Origin: an uncultured Verrucomicrobia subdivision 3 bacterium
Lineage (GTDB): Bacteria; Verrucomicrobiota; Verrucomicrobiia; Limisphaerales; UBA11358
Direction of reading: 5' to 3'
Assembly: GCA_903917705.1 (NCBI GenBank)
Contig: CAIXBQ010000035.1
Span: forward strand, 1 to 40,221
DNA: 40,221 nucleotides
Shown here: positions 34,201 to 40,221 of the stretch, one piece after another
Layout: every line of letters starts with the position of its first letter
Position numbering within the stretch: the first letter of the stretch is position 1
Notes under the pieces: generated by a model
The model's input: the letters and a program-made list of their open reading frames with translations, nothing else
The model's database searches: none
Told to the model about the DNA's origin: nothing
Translations under genes and position numbers: made by a program

Positions 34201-37200
34201 AGTGAATTCCAAGCCGATGGGCGCGTTGGCGCTGGTGCCGACCTGAACCTGCCGGGTCGTCGTGGTTGAAGTGCCGGTGCCATACCAAGGCGCGCTGATG
34301 GTGGCCTTGCCCGGATCGTTCGCGCCGTCATAAACAATGCCGGCATACGGCGAGGTGCCATTATAAACAGTGAAGCCAGAATGGCCGGCAACCCTATCTT
34401 CCAACAACGAAGTGGCTCCCGCCTGCTGGCCAAAGGTCACAACCGTGGCAAACAGTAAGTTGCTGGAACCGTCGGTAGGTTTGTAGTTGCTCATGCCGTT
34501 GATATTCACACTGCCGGACTGGATTGTCGGTCCCGCCGCCCAGGAACTGGCCGTGCCGGTTGCCTTGCCGCTGCCGCAGACCACACCGCCGCCATTCACG
34601 ACGGTAAGACTGTGGGTGTTGGCGGCGGCGAGCATCAGCGTCCCGTTGCCGGTCTTGGTCAAAGCATTGCCGGTTCCCGCAATCACGTTGGAAACCGTCA
34701 GGGTTGAGGCGTTGGTCACGTTGAACGTGCCGCCGCCGGAACTGAGCGTGATTCCGCGGTTGGTGTTGGCTCCCATCGCAAACGTGTTCGTGACCATCAG
34801 CGTGCCGCCGTTGAAGGTTAAGCTATTAGGCGTCGGCGTGGTCGGATTGCCAAGCGCGGTTTCATTGGTAATCGCCAGCGTGCCGTTATTGAGAATCACG
34901 CCACCCGTGAAGCTGTTGGAGTTGTTCATGGTCAACATGCCGGAACCGCCCATCGTCAAGGTGGCGGCTCCCGCAATCTGGCCGGCACCGCCGAAGGTAT
35001 AATTTATTGCCGAGTTGTTGAGCGTGACCGAACTGGGCGTCAGGCTTCCCACCAGACTGATGGCCGGGGTGTTCGAGCCGGTGTCATCAAAAGTCACCAC
35101 GTCGTTGGCATAAAAGACGTCCTTCACGGAATTGACATTGTTCCACCAGTTCGAGGTGGTGGCGGTGTTCCACAAATTAGCCGTGCCGTCGCCCACCCAG
35201 GTCAAATTTCCCGGGCTCCCGACGACGACCAACTGCACGAGGTTGCCGCTGATGGCCACACTGAAGATTTGAGGACGCGGACCGGCGGTTAAGCCGGCAA
35301 TACTGAAGTTGCCTGCCGTCACACCCGGATCCATCGCGCCCGCCGTGATCAGCGTGTAAGTTCCAGCGTTCAATCCGCTGCCGGGCGGGACAAACTGAAG
35401 TTTCGTCACGCCGCTGGCAGTCAGAGTGCCGCCAACCGAGATCTGGTCGTTGGCGGTGTTGTTGATGTCCAAAACCATCGTATTGGTGCCGCCGGACAAC
35501 GTCAGGTTGCCGCTAAAAGTTAAGGCGCCGACAGTGTTGCTGCCGGCGGGGACGATGAGGTTGGTGCTGCCCAGCGCAGCGTTCAGGCTGCCCGTGAATG
35601 TGCCACCAAGGATTTTCAGCGTCTGACCGGGGGCGGTTGTGAATCCGCCGGTGAGCGCCGACACATCAAACGTCGTGTTGGTGATCATGGTGATAACCGA
35701 ACTGTTGGCGATGGAGCCGGATGCGCCAAGGGTCAGCGTGCCGGAAGTGAGGTACGTAGGGCCGGTATAGGTGTTGGCCGCCTGAAGCACGATGTTCTGG
35801 AATGCGGTCGCCGCGCCATAGCCGCTGGTGATGCTGCCGATGTTCAGCGTGCCGGTGCCTGAAATCAATCCCGGCACGGAGACGGTGGTGGTGGAGGTAA
35901 AGGTCAGGACCCCGTTGTTGACGACGTTATCCGAACCGAGCGAGCCATTGGCTCCCGGCCCAACCTGGGTGTTGTTGGCAGGCGTCGTGCCGCCGACCCG
36001 CACATACGTCAACCGGGCGGCCACGCCGTTTTCCACCGGGCCGCCGATGATGATGGTGCCGCCGGACAGGCCGGACTCGTCACCGCACAAAATGAAGCCC
36101 TGATCCGTGCTCGTGAACGTCGTCGCCCCCACTAGCGGCTCAATGAAGACCAGATTGCCAGAACCGGAAAAAGCATCCGCCAGATTCAAATAGCGGCCGG
36201 AACCGGTGACGATTTGCTCGGCGAGGTAGCTCGTCGTGCTGGGATTTAGGGTGATGGCGTTATTCCAAGTCCAGCCGCCAGCGTCGCCGCTCATGCCGCC
36301 GTCCGCGAGCGTGCCGCCGTTGAGCGTGATGGTGCCGGTGCCCCAGGCCGTGGCCCCGCCGCGCAGACCGCGCAAAGTCGTGCCGCTGTCCACCTGCCAT
36401 GAGCCGGTGAAATTGGCAAAACTGTTAACATCTGAAAGGCCGGTGCTGCCGCCCTGATTCAAGCTCACCACCCCGCCGCCGGAAATTTCAATAAGCCCAT
36501 CGCTGCCGGATGTGTCAGCCCGGGCGGTCGCGCCAGAGACACCGCCATTGGAAAAGCGGAGCACGCGGCCGGCCAGCACCTTCCATTGCTGGGCACCGCT
36601 GAAAACATTGGTGGCGTCATTGATCACGACACTGACATTGGCCGCTGAAAGATCAATACCCGAGGAGCCGATGATCAGCTTGCTGTTGGCCGTGGCGGTG
36701 CCGGCACCACCGATATACATGGCGCTGGCTACGGTTCCGAAGGCCGTTCCCACCGTCAGCGAGCCAGTGGCATTCGTGTAGGTAAAAGTGGTCGCGCTTG
36801 GAACGCCGGCCACAATGTATGTCCCGTTGTAACCTGTCGGCGTGATGCCGGCAAGAGTGACGGTCTGGCCGGGTTCAAAACCATGACTAGCCTTGTTGGT
36901 GATGGTGACCAGGTTGAATCCGTTGACGACCGCCTCGCTCGCTCCCGTGATGTTCGTCACGGCGGCGGCAATAGTGTTGGTGGTCAGCGCCGTGCCGGAT
37001 AGTGTGCCGATGGCGATGCCCTGCCACGAAAGCGCGCTGCCCGGCATGGCGGTCAAAAGCGAGTTCGTAACGGTGTTGGCGGAATAAGTCCCAGACCATT
37101 TGGCCACATCCGTGGCCGTGGGTGCGGTGCCCCCCCAACTGACGGCCTGATCCAGCCGGTTGGTATTGTCTGCTTTAGTATAAATGGTGGCGCGGCCAGC

Positions 37201-37263
37201 CAGCGGCAGGGCCAGCAGAACGGTCAGCACCAGCAGGGCGTGGAAGTTGAATGTTTTTTTCAT
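31270..37263 (-). CDS. Giant autotransporter-associated beta-strand repeat protein
   Basis: 1997 residues from the ATG at 37263, giving signal peptide MKKTFNFHALLVLTVLLALP with cleavage near GRA; the open frame continues upstream but without a signal sequence. Nearly all of the rest is Gly/Thr/Asn/Ser-rich beta-helical repeats of the autotransporter-associated type, seen as variants of LVKAGANTVTLSGTDTYSGG, GTGTLTVVNNNSYTGGTTIS and NGSGTLTLSGTNTYGGVTTV. The last 70 residues form a lineage-style C-terminal module ending PAVFYRLRHP. No translocator barrel is seen, so it is not a classical autotransporter. Likely a cell-surface or extracellular adhesin or matrix protein. It sits between the pseudopilin and sialidase genes. 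Confidence 0.9.
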   Translation of the reverse strand: MKKTFNFHALLVLTVLLALPLAGRATIYTKADNTNRLDQAVSWGGTAPTATDVAKWSGTYSANTVTNSLLTAMPGSALSWQGIAIGTLSGTALTTNTIAAAVTNITGASEAVVNGFNLVTITNKASHGFEPGQTVTLAGITPTGYNGTYIVAGVPSATTFTYTNATGSLTVGTAFGTVASAMYIGGAGTATANSKLIIGSSGIDLSAANVSVVINDATNVFSGAQQWKVLAGRVLRFSNGGVSGATARADTSGSDGLIEISGGGVVSLNQGGSTGLSDVNSFANFTGSWQVDSGTTLRGLRGGATAWGTGTITLNGGTLADGGMSGDAGGWTWNNAITLNPSTTSYLAEQIVTGSGRYLNLADAFSGSGNLVFIEPLVGATTFTSTDQGFILCGDESGLSGGTIIIGGPVENGVAARLTYVRVGGTTPANNTQVGPGANGSLGSDNVVNNGVLTFTSTTTVSVPGLISGTGTLNIGSITSGYGAATAFQNIVLQAANTYTGPTYLTSGTLTLGASGSIANSSVITMITNTTFDVSALTGGFTTAPGQTLKILGGTFTGSLNAALGSTNLIVPAGSNTVGALTFSGNLTLSGGTNTMVLDINNTANDQISVGGTLTASGVTKLQFVPPGSGLNAGTYTLITAGAMDPGVTAGNFSIAGLTAGPRPQIFSVAISGNLVQLVVVGSPGNLTWVGDGTANLWNTATTSNWWNNVNSVKDVFYANDVVTFDDTGSNTPAISLVGSLTPSSVTLNNSAINYTFGGAGQIAGAATLTMGGSGMLTMNNSNSFTGGVILNNGTLAITNETALGNPTTPTPNSLTFNGGTLMVTNTFAMGANTNRGITLSSGGGTFNVTNASTLTVSNVIAGTGNALTKTGNGTLMLAAANTHSLTVVNGGGVVCGSGKATGTASSWAAGPTIQSGSVNINGMSNYKPTDGSSNLLFATVVTFGQQAGATSLLEDRVAGHSGFTVYNGTSPYAGIVYDGANDPGKATISAPWYGTGTSTTTTRQVQVGTSANAPIGLEFTGTISQRASIDGQNTTLEKTGAGVLKISNTNCFPGLKISGGTLIAGHVNALGSVRAIANTVTVTGSGSTLDLNGFSPTISDLEDGGTADGTVLNNGGTPSTLTLTHGTVVSTFSGTLTDGTSTLALVKAGANTVTLSGTDTYSGGTTVSNGTLVVASPGSLANGFVSILTNGTFSLNGSTVNCPVTVNSGGSMNGFNGGTVTSSATVNDGGKVNLPGTGPLNLTSVIFANTGTMSFNVANGGILNVATADGVTNNGAVNSITINITGTAPAPGTYQLITYTGSLKGSGFNAYKLGSVPGGANYSLVNNAGVSVDLVVTPALFWSGAQSSEWSTNAIGGLMNWTLLGSPTDYTNGAVVVFDDSLTGTSVVDVSVANVAPANVYFNNSANNYTLQGSAAIAGTTALAKNGTGTLTVVNNNSYTGGTTISAGIVQVGTNGASGSLGTGAITVTTDLQFNRADAPTVANNISGVGTLEQNGSGTLTLSGTNTYGGVTTVNAGTLIVTNGKAIADSGTVSIVSGATFQANASETIGGFTTVAGSTITAQTGTLTYSSGSILGNLTGSGGVTWKGTGDTAFGQFTTVDALAFNGTLTLRGGTPSTTPGTMEGTSGRYWLHSTGGNQLAGTAFALDTGASVTNGQDFIIGDWDATSGNRSLTLSSLSGFGTIRTDAGATGARNLVINQSSGDTTFNGMILSHQGTGGQVRSLAFVKNGSSLLTLANIVGVETQSSGGSAPLSVTVLSGTLVLSATNTYTDTTTVSNGVLIVNGVIGGTGVTVTGGSLGGTGIIQSPVTIENGGTLFTSKSVLGTLTISNTLTIQAGGTNLVKLNATSGASDQVQGFTSATYAGGSMVVSNLSGTLTNGQSFQIFSAGGAGSFASIAPAPGAGKNWNFDAASGVLSVVATMAANPTNITYSVTGSAMTLSWPADHLGWLLQSQTNALNVGLGTNWVDVPGSDALISTNLPLVPANPAVFYRLRHP

Positions 37264-37367
37264 GGTTTTTTTTGAATTTAATTGGCTGAATGAAGTCTTG
37301 GCTGATTTGAACGTGACTTGCAGGAAATGGAAATATTTTGGAGTCGGAGTGTGGTTTTTGGTGTTAT

Positions 37368-38183
37368 TTATTGTGTGTAGTCCACGGTGTAATCTCCCGT
37401 GCTCACTGTTTGCACAACCCCGGGTATGCCCATGATGAATTTGGTGAATTTGGCATGCCCATCCACAAAGACCGTGTTCCACCGGTCATCAAATTTCCTG
37501 GTGTGGCGGTATTCCACAATGTTTTGCGCGGCATTGGCATCGCTGGCACTGCCGGGATCGTAGCCGTTCCAGGTCGGGAAAAAGGCCCCGTTTTCAGCTA
37601 CGGTGATCATCCTGACCGGGGATCGAACCAATGTTGACTTGATGCTGGCATACACGGTGTTACCAAAGGCATCTACCGATGATTGCACTGGTATGACCGT
37701 GAGAGTGGTGGCAATGCCAGTCGTCGTCACGACAGCCGACAAGTTGCCGGCATACGAAGATCCAAAATTATAGTAAGAATTCAACCCGCCGCCGGACGCG
37801 GGCTGATCGTTCGGACACCGGGCGACGGGAACTTCGTTGGTAGGGCCAAACCTGCCCAAATGCTGGTTGAGCGGACGCATGGTTGCATCCAAGGAAGCGT
37901 AGCCGCCAGTACCAGCCCGCCCCAGCCAGTAATACATGGTGGAGCTTCTGGGCGGAAAAGTGTCCCTGTTATCGCCGAGGTAGAGGTTTGACGCCAGCCC
38001 AATTTGCTTAAGATTGCTCAAACATTGCATCTGCTGTGCCTTCTGCTTGGCCTTGGCCAGCGCGGGCAGCAACATCGCCGCCAGGATGGCAATAATGGCG
38101 ATGACCACCAGCAACTCGATCAGCGTGAACGCGCAACACCGAGATATCATCGGCTGTCTTTTGCAAAAACGATTCATGGACAT
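37368..38183 (-). CDS. Type II secretion/type IV pseudopilin-like protein
   Basis: 271 residues. The prepilin signature [20 protein letters not shown] follows a short basic leader, where the peptidase would cut before Phe and methylate it, and the hydrophobic helix runs into [20 protein letters not shown]. The C-terminal part ends with the [11 protein letters not shown] pattern of the H-X9-DG (DUF1559-like) group that is amplified in Verrucomicrobiota and Planctomycetota. AGAAGG precedes the ATG at 38183; an ATG six bases later is also possible. It lies directly upstream of the giant secreted proteins and may help export or display them, though such genes are numerous in these genomes and often unlinked to function. 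Confidence 0.93.
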   Translation of the reverse strand: MSMNRFCKRQPMISRCCAFTLIELLVVIAIIAILAAMLLPALAKAKQKAQQMQCLSNLKQIGLASNLYLGDNRDTFPPRSSTMYYWLGRAGTGGYASLDATMRPLNQHLGRFGPTNEVPVARCPNDQPASGGGLNSYYNFGSSYAGNLSAVVTTTGIATTLTVIPVQSSVDAFGNTVYASIKSTLVRSPVRMITVAENGAFFPTWNGYDPGSASDANAAQNIVEYRHTRKFDDRWNTVFVDGHAKFTKFIMGIPGVVQTVSTGDYTVDYTQ

Positions 38184-38249
38184 TGGACCTTCTATTAAGA
38201 ATCAAACGACCTTAAGTCTGTGGCTCATTGCGGTCTAACACAAACAGCC

Positions 38250-38266
38250 TGTATTTTTATAATACA
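38250..38266. promoter_or_regulatory. Candidate operator TGTATT-N5-AATACA
   Basis: A perfect 6-bp inverted repeat across TTTAT, about 70 bp before the pseudopilin start and downstream of the regulator gene. GntR-type proteins such as AraR bind TGTA...TACA-like palindromes, so the adjacent AraR-like regulator is the natural candidate. A TATAAA-like -10 on the minus strand overlaps it. Confidence 0.5.
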
Positions 38267-38365
38267 AGAATGGTCACCGGATGGCTTCAATCTGGCGGGG
38301 GGGAAAATATTGCAGGCAAGCAAACCGGTCCGGAAGTGCGAACCTGCGGCAAAGCTGGACTGATT

Positions 38366-39472
38366 TCAGCCCAGTGTGTGACCGGAAATAAATTGCGGCA
38401 TGATACGGATATCGGGGCTAGACAACGCCGATCCGCCCACGACGGCGAGCACCACACGGGAAACTTTGCGCGCATAAACGACGGGGCCGGCGGCATAACG
38501 GGCCACGGTAGGCACAAGGTTATCGAGGAAGGCGTCAGCATCGCGAGAAATCAACGCCACATCCTTGGGCAGGCGCAGACCCCGGCACAGCAGGTGGCTG
38601 ACAGCGGTAATCACATGGGCTGGACGGGAGACCAACAGCGCCGTAAAGCGGGTAGGGCGTTCGAGCAGGAGGTCGATTTTTTTGCAAACGCCCTCCGCTG
38701 TGCCGTCGTGACGGATGACGCTAGCCTGCACTCCCGCGACGGACGTGTTTTTGGCCGCCGCCATAAAACCCTGCTCGCTTTCAAGATCACCGGCCAAACC
38801 GGATTCAGGATTGAGAAACACGAGCTGCTGGTGTTTCCGTCCCAGAAACTGGCCAACGGCATGGCGACAAATAGCGCGGTAATCCACATCTACCGATGGC
38901 AGGCCGATGTTGGCATGACGCGAGCCGGTAATAACGCAGGGCAGATTGCGTTCGGAAAACCATTGCTGCATCTGCTCGTTGGAGCGGTAAATCACCCAAC
39001 CAGCCGGCCGAAGTTGCACCTGCAGCTGCGCTAGCGAGCGCTCAAGCTGGGCACCAAACGCGGCTTGACCCACACGGATTTCCAAATGATAACCCGCCTT
39101 GTTCAAGTGTTCCCGGAGACTGTCCATCCAGTAGATGGTGAACGGGGTCAGGTTTTGCAAAGCAACAGGCGTGAGCAAAACCACCTGCCGGCTCACTGTG
39201 GCAGGGTATCGCCCTCGGAGTGCGATTTCCCTTCGCCGGCCCTGTCGGGAGCGCAGCCAACCCTCACGCTGGAGTTCGTCCAACGCCTTACGAAGCGTCA
39301 CCCGGCTGACACACAGGCTTTCACATAATTCATGCTCGCCTGGCAATTGGCCGGTCCAAAGATCAGCTTGGATGCTTTCCTTCAGCAGGTTGATGGTCTG
39401 GGTCACAAGCGAAACCCTTTGTGGCAACTTTAGCCCGATTCCCGAGATTGGAAAAGTCATGTCAGGGTTCAT
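38366..39472 (-). CDS. GntR/LacI hybrid (AraR-like) transcriptional regulator
   Basis: About 368 residues from the ATG at 39472 (MNPDMTFPIS); ATGs at 39523 and 39460 are alternatives. The N-terminal winged helix has the GntR pattern LPGEHELCESLCVSRVTLRK followed by ALDELQREGWL. The rest is a LacI/periplasmic-binding-like sensor (VVLLTPVALQNLTP, CVITGSRHANIGLPSVDVDY, LVFLNPESGLAGD, DVALISRDADAFLDN), as in B. subtilis AraR. It should bind a sugar or similar ligand and control nearby genes. The downstream pseudopilin and glycan-attacking secreted proteins, with the palindrome at 38250, are likely targets. Confidence 0.9.
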   Translation of the reverse strand: MNPDMTFPISGIGLKLPQRVSLVTQTINLLKESIQADLWTGQLPGEHELCESLCVSRVTLRKALDELQREGWLRSRQGRRREIALRGRYPATVSRQVVLLTPVALQNLTPFTIYWMDSLREHLNKAGYHLEIRVGQAAFGAQLERSLAQLQVQLRPAGWVIYRSNEQMQQWFSERNLPCVITGSRHANIGLPSVDVDYRAICRHAVGQFLGRKHQQLVFLNPESGLAGDLESEQGFMAAAKNTSVAGVQASVIRHDGTAEGVCKKIDLLLERPTRFTALLVSRPAHVITAVSHLLCRGLRLPKDVALISRDADAFLDNLVPTVARYAAGPVVYARKVSRVVLAVVGGSALSSPDIRIMPQFISGHTLG

Positions 39473-40102
39473 ATCAAGCCTGAAAAAAGAGACAACATAA
39501 AAAGCAGGGGGAAGGTGGATCACCTCGCTCTATTTGCCTTCATTTTCTCCAGCGCCCGCATATTGACGGCTTAGGCGAGATGTGGCGAAAGTGGGGTAAA
39601 ACTGTGGTGCGGGAGATTGACTGGTTGGTGGAATATAATCAAGAAATCACCTTCGTCTCGATTCAGTGTCTCGATTCAGCGCATCTATTCTGCGGATCCT
39701 TCGGTGTTTCAGTTCGGCGGATCTACTGCGCCGGTGATAAAAAACATGCGTAACAAATTGTATTTGAATGATTTACAACTAAAACATATGCATTTGAAAG
39801 ATATACCATCAAAACGAATGTGCTTTAACGATAAATATGCTCAACTAATTGGTTGCGACCAATTGAAGCCGGAGACGAATGATTTATGCCCATGACGAAT
39901 GATTCCAGCACGCGACGATTGATACCATTCATGGTTTGAAATTGCACCATTCACAAGTAACTGTAACGGCGCACTATGTGCGCCGCTTTGATCGGCAATC
40001 GGCGGTCACAGACCGACGCAACAGTGGAGTTTCAAACTGGACGAGGTATGATTCGAGGCGGCGATGAATCCCTGGCATGAACCTAGAAACCGCAGTTGGA
40101 CT
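39473..40102. other. Gene-poor region
   Basis: No credible gene. It is AT-richer than the rest of the window between about 39730 and 39860. GTCTCGATTCAG is repeated at 39655-39666 and 39668-39679, and GACGAATGATT recurs at about 39874 and 39894. A 92-codon frame at 39617 has no recognisable features. Confidence 0.45.
39967..39985 (-). terminator. Hairpin downstream of the right-edge gene
   Basis: CGGCGCAC (39967-39974) pairs perfectly with GTGCGCCG (39978-39985) across TAT. It lies about 120 bp past the stop of the minus-strand gene at 40103. No long T tract follows, so termination strength is uncertain. Confidence 0.4.
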
Positions 40103-40221
40103 TCAACCGGTCGGGGTTGGGGCGGTTTGCGCGAGCCATTCCAAGGGGTCATCGGTGGTTTGACGGGAGAGCAGGCGAAGAAAACTGCCTTGGGCTTCCA
40201 ACTGCGGCGCAGTTGCTGCCA
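40103..40221 (-). CDS. 3' end of an unidentified gene, cut by the window edge
   Basis: The minus-strand frame from the edge reads AATAPQLEAQGSFLRLLSRQ followed by TTDDPLEWLAQTAPTPTG and TGA at 40105-40103. Composition and absence of stops look coding, but 38 residues are too few to identify the family. Confidence 0.4.
   Translation of the reverse strand, partial: AATAPQLEAQGSFLRLLSRQTTDDPLEWLAQTAPTPTG

Noticed and set aside
31270..37263. CRISPR array or satellite repeat
   Set aside because: The repeated appearance comes from degenerate protein-level beta-strand repeats, not identical DNA repeats with spacers.
39617..39895. 92-codon frame in the AT-rich region
   Set aside because: No ribosome site, family resemblance or codon pattern like the neighbours.

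Overview
The window looks like a chromosomal segment of a Verrucomicrobiota bacterium, probably related to the Pedosphaera/Limisphaerales lineage. The grounds are a GC-rich genome, a pseudopilin of the type abundant in that phylum ([20 protein letters not shown] followed by LPALAKAK), giant secreted proteins with autotransporter-associated beta-strand repeats, C-terminal modules ending in FYR, and GntR/LacI hybrid regulation. Taxonomy is inferred from these protein styles only.

Layout. (1) 109-1728, minus strand: a tightly overlapping cupin, DUF2249 and heme-copper-oxidase-like operon behind a perfect TTGAC-N4-GTCAA site of the Fnr/NnrR/DNR type; the last gene looks truncated. (2) 2294-20905: a selenium island. 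It holds a complete selenocysteine (Sec) system: tRNA-Sec (selC, 8989-9085) and an ATGA-coupled selA-selB-selD operon. Four genes contain in-frame UGA codons that I read as Sec: a secreted/membrane protein (2294-4396) and its secreted paralogue (4429-5703), which share the motif FEFG-U-GG-x-C-S-x-S-W-R-x-P; a small membrane-anchored protein ending C-P-T-U-I-K (9113-9487); and a 104-residue membrane protein (15487-15801). All four UGAs are followed at nearly constant distance by a hairpin of at least 6 bp closed by C-G with the 5-nt loop (A/U)UGGC. I take this as the local SECIS element. Standard gene calling would split, truncate or miss these four genes. (3) Beside the sel operon is a five-gene minus-strand operon (15811-20905): a BadF/HgdC-type ATPase activator, two 2-hydroxyacyl-CoA-dehydratase-like subunits, a SAM methyltransferase and a YjiM/double-cubane-cluster-type protein. 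(4) 21243-38183, minus strand: three very large secreted proteins (a metalloprotease with PA14, cadherin-like and beta-strand repeats; a sialate-esterase plus sialidase fusion; a beta-strand-repeat adhesin-like protein) and a pseudopilin, with an AraR-like regulator upstream (38366-39472). (5) The right edge carries the 3' end of another minus-strand gene.

How the genes may work together. SelA, SelB, SelD and tRNA-Sec would decode the four local UGAs. The selenoproteins appear to be exported or membrane-bound thiol/selenol redox proteins. The NapH-like polyferredoxin (9500-10411), adjacent to the CPTU protein, is a plausible electron source across the membrane. SelD is fused to an AhpD/CMD-type CxxC domain and carries an unusual Cys-rich N-terminus. 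The link between the Sec module and the ATP-driven iron-sulfur reductase cluster is suggested only by position. The secreted proteins further right suggest attack on sialylated or acetylated glycans and proteins.
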